64,000 nucleotides of DNA, from assembly GCA_023105745.1 (NCBI GenBank), contig JALGQZ010000009.1, positions 11,084,564-11,148,563 of the forward strand, written 5' to 3'. The notes below the pieces were generated by a model. It was given only the letters and a program-made list of their open reading frames with translations. It did not search any database and had not been told where the DNA came from. The number at the start of each line of letters is the position of its first letter. Positions within the stretch are counted from its first letter, which is position 1. Both the position numbers and the translations under genes were made by a program. The DNA comes from Austropuccinia psidii. Its lineage: Eukaryota > Basidiomycota > Pucciniomycetes > Pucciniales > Sphaerophragmiaceae. This document shows, one piece after another, positions 1-10,766 of this stretch.

Positions 1-1587
1 CAAGGTTGTCCACCTGCATTGGAGGATTTGCAACCTTATTTAAACTTTAAGATTAGACTTTGATCCAACCTTAAGGTTTAAACTGGCTTTATCCCAAGTT
101 GGACAGGAATTTCTAGCTTCCAAAGGGTAAATCCCAATATGCAGGCTTGGAATTAACGTTTTGAGACCTGTCAAAGCTTAAATAAGCTTAAAGCTTTAAG
201 GTTAAAAGCATTAAAACCTTATCAAAAGTTAAGGTTTAGTATGTATTGCCATTTTACATGGAAAAATAGCAATGACTTCAAAAATTCATTAAAATTCCAA
301 TTCTTAATGGATTTGCTTGAATATTTCACAAAGCTTACAATTTGATATTATTTATACATAAATCAAATTTCAAGTATCTTTTATAAACAGGTTTTCTGGG
401 TAATTAGCCTGGAAATTTACTCTTTTAATTATACTTAAAGAAAATTAAGATTTCTTCAAAAAATTGATTAAAAATTGAGTTTAAGAGATTTCTTCTTGAA
501 ACTCTATTTTTAAGCTGTTAATGTGATGAATTCAATATAAATAAACTTATTCTATATTAAAACTCAAAATAATTAACTTAAATGAGGATTAAAGTTACTT
601 GGAGTTAAGAATAACACTGGTAACCTAAATTGAAATTAAAAATAAGTTAGCATAAGTTAAGAACCTTATTTTTAAGCATGGTTTTTCAGTTTTGACCTGA
701 GAACGCCATCTATATCCATTATGAATAATGAGAGCTGCTCTGTAGACATAAAAAGAGTCTTTTCATCACTGTTTTTGTCCATCATCAATTATCAATCAAA
801 TCATATTAGATATTTAAACAGGTAAAGGTTTATTATATATAAAATCTTATTATTAAAGTATTTCTTAAGTATTTTATTCTTTATGAATCTTAAATTAAAA
901 AATTGAAATCATAGAAATTAGATTATTGTTGTAATCACCTATAATATATTTTGTTTTAGAAAATTATTGTCTTTAAAATATCTTTTAAAAACCCACAAAT
1001 TACTCTCAAAAACTCTTTAATAATATTTCTCATTATAAAAAGTTGTTGTATCATTTAAAATATTGATTTTTTGGTGTGTTTTTAACTAATAACTATTACT
1101 TCATATAATAACTGTTGTTGTTTGACTTGTTGTATTAAATAAATATTATAAGTAATTTTTCTCTAAAATTCTATATCTTTTTTATCTATTATTAGTTTTT
1201 TTATATAGGATTTTTCCATAAGAATTATTTCTGCACAGTGTGTGTTTTAATCCTTTTATAAATAATATTTATATATTATTTATAAGTGGTTAAATATTTA
1301 TATTTTCCACATGTAATTGTCTCATTAAGAGCTTTACACTTCTTATTGTTATAATTGTCAGTGACTATAACAATACTAGAATAATTATAGCATTATAATT
1401 ATCATATTCTCTGTTATGATTATTTTATATAATGATAATCAAATTTATTTTCTATATAATTATTTTTAATACTTATATTCAAGTTTGTGGTTATAATATT
1501 TTATCATATTATATTTTTCTACTGAGGGGAGTCATAGTACTCTTGATATTGTTGCTATTATCATGCGTTTCATAGACAAACCTTAAA
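1..1587 (+). repeat. 5' LTR of A1 (family A), partial
   Basis: The sequence is collinear with the 3' LTRs at 17413-19601 and 60428-62598. Window base 1 corresponds to about 580 bases into the LTR. The 3' end reads CCTTAAA, a mutated form of the family terminus CCTTACA, and is followed directly by the primer-binding-like TTTGGGGGC. Confidence 0.92.
748..830 (+). promoter_or_regulatory. Putative promoter core and 5' splice site in the family A LTR
   Basis: A TATA-like ATAAAAAGAG (748-757) is followed about 15 nt later by TCATCACTGT, and at 819-827 by a good 5' splice site, CAG|GTAAAG. The block recurs in every family A LTR here (near 18755, 53855 and 61780). The donor lies 1313 nt upstream of the acceptor at 2133-2134. 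The spacing between A2's donor (53928) and acceptor (55240) is also 1313 nt. Promoter function is inferred from position and motif only. Confidence 0.4.
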
Positions 1588-1607
1588 TTTGGGGGCCTGG
1601 CCATGAT
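1588..1607 (+). other. Primer-binding-site region of A1
   Basis: TTTGGGGGCCTGGCC follows the LTR end. A tRNA 3' CCA end would pair with TGG starting two bases inside. The same TTTGGGGGC begins the internal region of B1 and, one base later, of C1. I cannot assign the tRNA. Confidence 0.5.
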
Positions 1608-2134
1608 TTTAACCAATTTTTGGGATATAAATCATATTCTAGACCTTATTCTACTGTTTTTTGACGTAAAATTGCCATATTTACTTTAATATTGGCTTTT
1701 TTGGGACTTATCCCTTATAAATAATCTTTATAATATTACTGAGGTTATTTTTACTTAAGAATATTGTTTGAAACAATATACTATTGAGTGACTTGGAATA
1801 GATTTCTTTTGGCTAACCAGTGGCTTTTTCACATCACAGACTTGAAATTTATTCTTTGAGTTATTCTAGTATAAAGTGAATAATAATACAATTTTGATTA
1901 ATAACTTATTAATTGCATAATTATTATTTCTTTAAAGAAAATATGAAATCAAATAAAAAAATTTCAAATTTAAAAATATTTACTAAAAACATTTTTTCTT
2001 TAATATGAGACATTTTTTCTTTATTTTTGATGTAATTTGCCATAAATTACATTAAAACAACTTTATCCAATAAGTTGAGTTTATAATTTATTTTTATTGT
2101 TTGATAAAATAACTTATGTATTTTTTTTCTCTAG
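1608..2134 (+). other. AT-rich untranslated leader of A1
   Basis: There is no coding signal. It ends in a pyrimidine-rich tract and CTAG, a plausible 3' splice site at 2133-2134. It aligns with 54714-55240 of A2. Confidence 0.5.
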
Positions 2135-3083
2135 TTTCATGCATCAGGGAAAGTCTTTCAGACTCTGAAGCCTCAGAGTCTAGTATTGAAATTCAAACTA
2201 GCCCAGAACCAAGGGGTTCAATTACCAAAGAACCCTTTAAAGGTCCAGTAGGTGAATTCAGTTCATTTCTTAGTCTTAATTACTTTATATTGATGTGAAA
2301 TGACTCCTACTAGAAGTGGAAGTAAATACTCCATCCAATAAAATGGATCTGGACCAGGAAATTCCAGTCATAAATCAAAAAGACAAGAATGTCAGCCAAG
2401 AGGAGAGGCAAAAATGGAGGATGCCAGAGCTTCCACCAGTTCCCAAAGCTTAGCCACCACCTTTGACACTATTATTGAGAGTCCAGAAGCTGACATAACT
2501 ACTATTTCTGTTGTTAGACCTGAATCACTTTCAACAGGAAACAATAGAGATATACCATTATTAGTACAAGAACTGGTTTATGGCAGCAAAACCAAAAGAG
2601 TGGGAGCTTCTTCCAAGTCTTTGGATAGGCACCATGAACTCATATCTTGAAGTGAGGAAGTTCATGGGGCAAGAAAAGACAGAAGAACTTCTGAAGGGTT
2701 GGACACCCATGTCTTGCAAAGGACAAGTCCAACAGATGAAAACTTGGTTGAAAAGCCAAAGCATGTTATCAGAGGACCAGAAGAAGAATTTGGCCCAAGG
2801 GAAGGAAAACAGCCCAGTGGAAGCTCCCCAAGCCTCCACAAGCAAAAACACGCCTCAACAAGTGCCAAACAAGCCCAAGGAAACCCCAAAGACCAACCAG
2901 AAGGGCAAGCAAAAGGCAAAGGGAAAAGCAAAGCCCAAGTGGAACAAGGCTTACCTGCAGAACTACAGGACTCCCAAGAAAGAGAAGACAGCCATGGACA
3001 ATGTGTTCAATATGGCAAGAACTCTGATGGAATTCAAAAACAAGAAAGAGGAAATATTGAACCAATATTTTCCAAAGAAGTAG
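2135..3083 (+). pseudogene. Spliced +1-frame accessory ORF of A1, decayed
   Basis: The model is based on A2. It has a Ser/Glu-rich leader exon (2135-2251, 117 nt), a 62-nt intron 2252-2313 (GTGAAT...CTACTAG), an exon 2314-2448 (135 nt), a second intron, and a long exon ending at 3083. Exon and first-intron lengths equal those of A2. The second intron has lost its GT (now CT) and its AG, and a stop lies just before residues YKNW. From ATG 2580 to 3083 the frame is open for 167 codons, whereas gag in the same stretch has a stop at 2648. The protein has a W-rich helical N-terminal part, a long Lys/Gln/Pro linker and a C-terminal helix containing MDNVFNMARTLME. I recognise no domain. Confidence 0.5.
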
Positions 3084-4433
3084 ACCTTGTAAAGCTTGTA
3101 AACCAAATTGAAACTTGTAATAAAGAGATTATAACAAAGCTTAAAACATTTGAGTATATCCAACAAAAGTGGGGTAATAAGATAATGCAAGTGAAAGAGT
3201 CACAAAAGACCATTATTGGCCTTGAAAATGTTAATAAAGACAATATTTGGTCTTTGATACAAATTTGTGCAAGAATTGAGTCTAAGGTTACCTTACTGAA
3301 TCAACCAGATGACAATTCTATTTCTTTTATAACTAGACATTTAAAAGAATTAAGAATACAAGTTCAAAACTTGGAAACTCAACTGGGAACAATGCAGCTC
3401 CTTTCCAAGAACAATTGGAAAAAAGTGACAAAGCCACACTTGAATTGAAAGAAGATATTCAATCAATTATTAATAATATATCACTTAAGAATGATTTGCC
3501 AAGACAGTCTACACCAGTTCTTGACAGAAATGTGCTAAACTTGAATAATGACTTACATCATACAATTTCAAGTAGTGCAGAAGTGGAAACTGCTTGCAAT
3601 TTTAAAGAAATTCCAAGTTTAGAGGAATGGCCAACCTTCAGTGGTGAAGGGGAATAGAATCATATGGAATTTATGAAAATAATTGATATGTTTAAGGAAG
3701 ACTTTAACATACCAAATGAATAAATAAGTGCATATTACACTCATTGTTTACCAAATAAGCAAAGAAATGGTATTATAAAATGAGACAAGACCATGGTACA
3801 CATTCTTGGACTTGGTGTAAAGAACAAATTATTTCCAAATGGGCAAATGATTCCTGGAGATTTAAAATGGAAAAGTCTTTTGAAGAAGCAATTTTTAATA
3901 TTGAGAAGGACAGGCCCATGTCGTGGTTTCTTAAACAAAAGGACAGATTAACTGCCCTTCATCCTGATATGTCTGAAACAATGGTACATAAAAGGATATT
4001 AAGAAATTGTGGTGGTGACCTTGAGCATGCTATAAGAAGCAGATGTATTGAGCCTTGCTCTACAGAAGATTATATCAATGCTATGGAGGACAAAACTACT
4101 AGAAAAAAAATTGGTAGAAATTGGTATAAACCCCCAATGGACAACAAGACCAGTGGGAAACCAATTCCAAAACCCAATAAACCACATGAAAAAGGTCCTT
4201 TGAAGTGTCATAAGTGTGGAAGTATATCTCATTTGGCTAACACTTGTCCCAAAAAGACAAGAATAAATGAGATAGAAATTGAAAAAGATGACACAAAAGA
4301 AACAAATTATGTTCCTGTACACAAAAGTGATTCTGAGCCTTCTGAAGAGGAGGAATTGCCAGATGAACTTAGTAGAGAAACTATTAATGCTTCTTTTGAC
4401 GTCACAGAAGTGCATACACACTTACCACAGTAA
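2300..4433 (+). pseudogene. gag: gag of A1 (capsid and nucleocapsid), broken
   Basis: Starts at ATG 2300 (MTPTRSG). It is broken by TAA at 2339, TGA at 2648-2650, a one-base deletion near 3384 that shifts frame, TAG at 3655-3657 and further stops before 3780. From 3780 it is open through the capsid C-terminal part. A CCHC zinc knuckle follows at 4206-4247 (C-x2-C-x4-H-x4-C, CHKCGSISHLANTC), then a very acidic linker. TAA at 4431 replaces a Tyr codon present in A2. In the family the frame continues into protease, so Gag and Pol appear fused. Confidence 0.85.
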
Positions 4434-4445
4434 AGTGATGAATGT

Positions 4446-6061
4446 ATGGATCTCATACATGTGCAAAATACCAAAATTCAGAAGGCCAAACCAGCCAGAG
4501 GTAAAGGTTATACAGCTGGATCATCTTGTATCACTAATATGGTTATAAACAACAGAGAAGCCAAGATACATCTTGACTCAGGTGCTTTCTGTACTTGTTT
4601 TGGAAAGGATTATCTTGGCAAGATTCATACCAATTTGAAAGACAGGTTAATGCCAATGGAAGGTATAAAATTCAGCAGTGCCACCCAAAATATGCACCCC
4701 TTGGGTATATTTGTAGCAGCAATTATATTCGCTCAGCCTTCAGGAAGTATCATATTAAAAGTTGTATTTGTTGTTATGAATAATTGTACTTCACAACACT
4801 TTATACTTGGAAACAATTATCTCAATATTTATGGTATTGATATTGATAATAAAAAAGACAGGTATTTAACTAAAGGGGAAATAAAAGGAAAAAATTTGCT
4901 TTTCCTCCAGAAAAAAGAGAAATAACTGTCATTAGACAAGTAAAAATGTTAATAAAGAGAAATTTGTGTCAGATCAATTAATTGAAGCAAAAATGAGTCC
5001 TGAATTAACACCAGAAATGAAGAAAGAGCTTATTGAAAATTTATTTCAATAGAGGGAAGCCTTTGCTTCTGATAATGAACCACTTGGGGATATCAAAGGC
5101 CATGAAGTGGATTTTATTCTTAATGTGGAAAGACCTTACCCTCCACTTTTAAAAAGACCAGCTTACCCAGCTAGCCCTAGGGCCAGAGAAGCATTAGAAA
5201 GTCATATTAATGAACTAATGAAACTGGGAGTTCTTAGAAAGGTTGGAAAAAATGAAGAAGTAGAAGTCACAACTCCTGTAATCATTACTTGGCATAATGA
5301 TGAATCAAGGATGTTTGGTGATTTTAGAGCACTGAATACCTACACTATTCCAGAAAGGTGTCCAATCCCTAGAATCCATGAGACTTTGACCCAATTATCC
5401 AAAGCAAGATTTATTACCTCTATGGATCCTCTTAAAGGCTTCCATCAGAATGTTTTAACACCTCATGCTAGGAAATTATTGAGGATTATTGCTCATTGTG
5501 GTATTTATGAGTACTTGAGGCTGCCTTTTGGTTTTAAAAATACACCCTCTCATTACCAAAGAATGATGAATACCATTTTACCATATTAAATATCATAGCA
5601 ATGATTCATCATTTATATTGATGACATTATCATTTGCTCAGAAGCCTGCCAATTGCATTTAGAGAGACTTTCATTAGTACTTAAGAAAATTCTTTAAGTG
5701 AACATGAAAATATATCCTAAAAAATGTAATTTTGGGTTTCATGAGCTGAAAGCTCTAGGACATGTAGTCTCAGGACTGACCCTTGGTGTTGATAAAAACA
5801 AAGTGGCTGCAGTGTCACTGAAACAAATGCCTCAGAACAAAAAAAGAAATGATGTCTTTCTTAGGGTTTGCCAGTTATTACAGGCAACACCTTAAAGATT
5901 TTGCAATTCATTCCAGATCATTGTACAGAATTCGTGACCAACAAACTGTCTTTGAAATGACACAAGAGAGGATTCAAGCATATGAAAAGATCAGATATGC
6001 CTTGACCAATGCACCATTATTACTGATGCTAGATTGGAAACCTCCTTTCAAGCTGTATATT
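4446..6061 (+). pseudogene. pol: Protease and reverse transcriptase of A1, 5' part of pol
   Basis: The protease active site DSGA is at 4575-4586 with the usual hydrophobic lead-in. A frameshift near 4925 and TAG near 5051 separate it from RT. RT is recognised by its fingers and palm motifs: [13 protein letters not shown] in block 2, SMDPLKGFHQN in block A, LPFGFKNTPSHYQ in block B and an intact YIDD at 5614-5625. RT is interrupted by stops at 5587-5605 and by a frameshift near 5850. The sequence stops at FKLYI in the first strand of RNase H, exactly where B1 is inserted. Non-functional. Confidence 0.88.
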
Positions 6062-7875
6062 CGTGAGCCTTAGAGGAATTTTCATATACCCAAAAGACCA
6101 CAAATAACAAAATAAGATATAAATATAAATAAAATAAATTTATTTATATTATAAAAATTAAAATTAAAGTATAAATACAAATTTATATACAAAAATAAAA
6201 ATTTAATTATGATTTAAAATAAAAATCACATTAAATTTCAAAATTGTGAAAATGCATTATTACTTGAAAAAATTAAGTAAAAATGAATTTGTAATAAAAT
6301 CAAGTAAATTAAAATATTTTTGATAAAAAGTTACATAAAATATATTATAAATTTTTATCCAATAAATAAAATTAAGAAAATTACTTCACCATTGGATTCC
6401 TCATAAAAAATAAGGTGGGGTCACCTCTGGGTAAATTTCTGTAACTCAACTCTAAATAAGCTTAAATTCAGTTTTTAGTATTTTCTGTACAAAAGTTGAA
6501 AATACTCAAAACCTTAAATTAATTAACACCACATGTGGTGTTACCCATCAATTTTTGTGTTAAAATTGAGGTGCTGTGTGTAGTTTAGAAGCTATGTGGA
6601 ATTGAAGTATTTTCAATTGAAATGTCAAAATGTGCATGTGTATTACATAAGTGAACTGTAATTTACATATGAGGTATCAATTATTACACTTGTGTACTGT
6701 AAAACTCAATTTAATTTTATGTGTAAATTAAAAGTGTATTAAATGATGAGGAATTAAAGAAAAAATAAATTGGAAAGATTAATTTGGGGGGAAAAGGTAC
6801 TCTAGCTCCAAGTGGGAGCCAGACCCCCATAATCCTTGCTGACAGGCATGGGATGTAAAAATCCACGCAAAGGTTCATCACTTTTGGCCTGGAATTAAGT
6901 CAAAGGGTCTGTGACTCAATTGATGATGAGGTTTTGATACAAACCTGGGAAGCTTTAACTGTTGTCAAGAGGGTAAAACTACCCTTAAGTTAAAACAGTT
7001 TTAACTGGTTTCTACGACTCTTACAAACATCCTTACGTGTTTGGAAGGCTCTAGACCAGGTATTACTATAGTAATGGCTGATTTAAGGGTCCAAAATGGC
7101 TAAAAAAAGCAAAAAAATGGCTAAAACCAGCACTTTTTTGGGTCTAAAACAGGGTTCAATGATGCCATAATTGGATTTTCTGTTGTCAGAGTGATTTCCA
7201 CGACTGACAAGAGTAAATTTTACTTTTGGAGTAAGAAAATCAATGGCTATAAAAGAATGTCTTCTTTGCCCTACTTTTCTCTTCATGCTAGAATCTTTTC
7301 CTTTTATAATTAGTTTAAACACTGTTAAACAAATCAAAAAAAGATTCCAACCACCCTTTTTAAATAATTTGAAACCTTTTAACCACGTGAAAAAATAATT
7401 ATAATCATTGTTTGTACCTCTTATAATTGTTTTTACCCCTTGAACCACCCCAAAAGTGAATTAAAGCATCTTTCATCACTGTTAGCTTTGTCACTTTGTT
7501 TCCAAATTCACTGTGGTCACTTTTGGGTGTATTTTCTCTTAAAAATATCTTTTTTTAAAGACTATGTTCTTTAATTAATCGCTTGCAGTTCTTTTCTCAA
7601 TTAATTCCAATTGAAATTGCTCTTGAAGAAATTTCTTTTGTAGACTTAAATATCTCTTGTACAGTATTTTTGGATAAATTTTGATTGTTGGAAAAACAAT
7701 AAATATTCATAATATTATTGTTTTATACTTATAAAGTTAAAAAAAATTAAATTGGTGTGTTTTCTCATAAAAAATACTGTTCTACACTATTAGTAATCAT
7801 TTTTTACATTCTTCAAATTTTGAGGACAGGAAAAGTATTTTATTTTTAATCAAAATTTCATATCCACACCTTACA
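6062..7875 (+). repeat. 5' LTR of B1 (family B)
   Basis: Full-length, 1814 bp. It aligns with 14290-15202 (truncated 3' LTR) and with the solo LTR 43566-45364. It contains the palindromic ACACCACATGTGGTGT near 6526. Confidence 0.92.
7248..7255 (+). promoter_or_regulatory. TATA box candidate of the family B LTR
   Basis: TATAAAAG, conserved at the same place in the solo LTR (44743-44750). About 220 nt downstream lies TTCATCACTGT, which is shared with the family A promoter block. Confidence 0.4.
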
Positions 7876-7895
7876 TTTGGGGGCGCAGCCATGAT
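7876..7895 (+). other. Primer-binding-site region of B1
   Basis: TTTGGGGGCGCAGCCATGAT follows LTR end CCTTACA. It shares TTTGGGGGC with A1 and C1. Confidence 0.5.
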
Positions 7896-8097
7896 ATTTT
7901 ACCTGTGACATAATCTTTTACTATTTTTAAATCTTTCTTCTTTAATTGTAAAATTTAAAAACATGTAAAAAATACTTATAATTCAAAAAACCATAAAAAA
8001 TAACCTTTTTCATATTATGAGGCTTTATTTTTTTCTTTTATCTCTTGAAAAAAAAACTTTATTTTACTTAATAAATTTGTTTTTTCATTAATTTTAG

Positions 8098-9010
8098 TGT
8101 CTGACAACGTGGTAAGACAAGAAAATATTGAAACAGCCTCACCAGTAACAAGCATTATTCCTGCAAGTAATGTGAATTCTGACCATAATAGTACATTTAT
8201 TATAGCTCAGAATAGTCAACCTGAACCAATTTCTTCTGAATTAATTGACTTGGACATAAGTAATACCTTTCAGAAAGCAAAGAATTTGGCCAGTAGTAAG
8301 TTTTTTGACATAAAAATACTATTTTTAAGCCTTTTAATCATAAAATATGGCTTCAACCAGATCAGGAGCCAGCTATAACCCCTCAAGTAGCTCCCAAAAA
8401 TGTCATAGACATGATTATGGCAGAAGTCAATCAGTTACAGAAGGAAAAGGGTCAGTTGATGACCTCAAAATTAATAAATTATGTCATTCTGAAGCTGATA
8501 ATACTATTTTACCTTCAAACAGATCTGACACCGCCACAAGTAGCCTCAGTGGAAATATACAAAGAAATTCAGAAGGCCTACAACAATGAATTGCAGCACA
8601 AAGAGTACCAGATACTTGCATATCTGTGGAGAAACTGCCTGAATTCTTACCTGATTGTGAGAAATCTCCTGGGCCATCCCATCACTTTCAAGTTACTCAA
8701 TTGATGGCATCCATTGATGGAAAAGAAGAACATGATTCTTTTAACAGAAGAATGGAGGAGAAACAACCCTCCACCACCCAAGCAAGTGCCAAAAACAGCC
8801 CCAGTACCCAGCAGCAGCAATTCCAACTTGAAAAAGCAGCCACAAGCTCAAAACAAGGGCAAAGGCAAGGCACCAGCCACAAAACCTTACAGCCAGGGCT
8901 ACAGAATCCCAAAGATTCAGCAGAATGCCATGGAAAATGTATTTCAGATGGCCAGAACAATGATGGAATTACAGAAAACAGAGGAAGCCAGATTAAAATA
9001 TCAGAAATGA
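8098..9010 (+). pseudogene. Spliced +1-frame accessory ORF of B1 (one stop)
   Basis: The leader exon 8098-8295 follows an acceptor TTTTAG and encodes an acidic Ser/Thr/Asn-rich stretch. It ends at a perfect donor GTAAGT. The 65-nt intron 8296-8360 ends at AACCAG, inside the fifth gag codon, and the phase-1 join opens the +1 frame, which runs to 9010 with a single TGA at 8702. The deduced protein matches A2's spliced product from a shared VEIY onward: the next 38 residues align without gaps (LW, NSYL and final G kept), and the C-terminal helix is kept (YRIPK...AM-NVF-MART-ME). No intron corresponds to A2's second one, so B1 shows the spliced arrangement directly. Function unknown. Confidence 0.5.
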
Positions 9011-10766
9011 TTTCTGATATCTTTCATTCTATTCCAGAGCTATATGAAGCTATAAATGACGTAAAAACTCATGTTTCGAATGAAAATTGACCCATTTGTA
9101 ACAATCTTGAAACAAACAACATAAGTCTGAGCCAAATAAATGAAACATTTATTTGTTTTGAGAAAGTGTTGAAGCAATTAAAACTTTTAATAATGAAAAT
9201 TCTTTTGGCAATAACATAAATGAACAATCTTCCATTATTAAAGAATTCACAGACAAATATTCTAAATTCAATATTGATGACATAATTGAAACAAGAATAA
9301 AACAAGCCATAAGTACTATAAAAGATGAGAATAAAAGTGTTCTTGAGAATATTTCAAAATCATTTACTGAAGTAAAGACATATACAATTGCCTTGAAAAA
9401 GTGTTTTGTCACCTCACAAGAGGAAATATCAAAATTAACAATGAAGTTGAATCAGATCACCTCTGATAATACTAGACAAACAGAACTCTGGAAAGAATGA
9501 ACACAAACAGAAGATAATCATAAAGCTAATGTAATATATTCAATACAAAGCTTACAACATGAACTCAGAAGTTCCCAAAGGTTTAAAAATAGTAAAATGA
9601 ACGATATTAAACAATTACTTCACACCTTACCAAGAATGTCTACACCTTTGAATCAGAATAAGGGCACAAAAATTCCAAATCCAAAATTATTGGAGGTTGA
9701 AAACTCACAGTTAAAAAATGAATTTTCCACTTCCTTTCATAACTTGGAACCATAAATGGGCCAAGCACTCCTGAAAGAAGTACCAAAACTTAAAGAATGG
9801 CCTCACTTCAGTGGTGAAGGAGAATATGACCATATGGAATTAATCAGAGCTATTTGAAGGATTAAAGAAGATTTTTAATTACCAGACAGATTGGTAACAG
9901 CAAGATTTAACACCTTGTTTAACAGATCAGCTCACAGATGGTATATCAAATTAAGATAAGCACATGAACACCAAAGTTGGACTTGGTGGAAAACCCAAAT
10001 TATCAACCAATGGGCCAATGATGCCTGGAGGTTTAAAGTGGAAACATCCTCTGAATGTGGCAAATTTAATGCTGATAAAGACAAATTTTTACCATGGTTT
10101 TGCCAACAAAAAGACAGATTAACAGAATTGTATCCTGACATGTCAGAATTTATTATCCACAGAAAGATTCTGAGACAATGTGGAGGTGACTTAGAGCATG
10201 CTGTCAAAAGAAGGACTACTGAGCAATCTTCAGCAGAAGATATTATTAATATATTAGAAGAAGTAACCACCAGAACCAGAATTGGTTCTAGTAGGGTGAA
10301 TCTCAAAACAAGGTTTAATACACCTTGGAAAGATTCTGTGGACAAAGCTTCCAAAGAAAAGTCTCATAATGTTGAGTATAAATTTGCAGATATAATCAGA
10401 AAGTGCCATATTTGACAAAGCACCACCCACTTAGCCAATACATGTCCAAAGAGGGGGAAAATCAATGAAATTGACATTGAAAAAGAACCTGATGTTGAAA
10501 AAAATTATGATATAATTGAAGAGAATTTGGACAATAAGTCATCATTATTCTCTGAATCTTCAAAAGATATAGAAAATATCAATTCAACTTTTGACATAAT
10601 GAAATTTTATTCCCACTTGCCACAATTAAGAAATGGTCAACTTGAATTGTCAAAAATTCAAGATGCACAATTTATGAAAACTAAACCAAACAGGGGAAAA
10701 GGTTATACAGCTGGTAACTCCTGTATAACAGAAGTGGTAATTAAAAACAAACCCACTAAGCTTTGA
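8347..10766 (+). pseudogene. gag: gag of B1, broken
   Basis: Starts at ATG 8347 (MASTRSG, compare MTPTRSG in family A). There is a stop at 8587, the frame is open again 8626-9090, and then several frameshifts and stops occur through a coiled-coil-like region to about 9800. Capsid-like sequence is readable at 10038-10415. In the zinc knuckle the second cysteine codon is a stop (TGA 10413-10415), so C-H-I-stop precedes the remaining H and C. An acidic linker (10527-10766) leads to the protease. Confidence 0.82.

Noticed and set aside
2561..3243. Several reverse-strand open frames opposite gag 5' region (also 8697-8960 and 55617-56251)
   Set aside because: They mirror the stop-poor, Lys/Gln/Pro-rich composition of the two forward frames and have no conserved features of their own.
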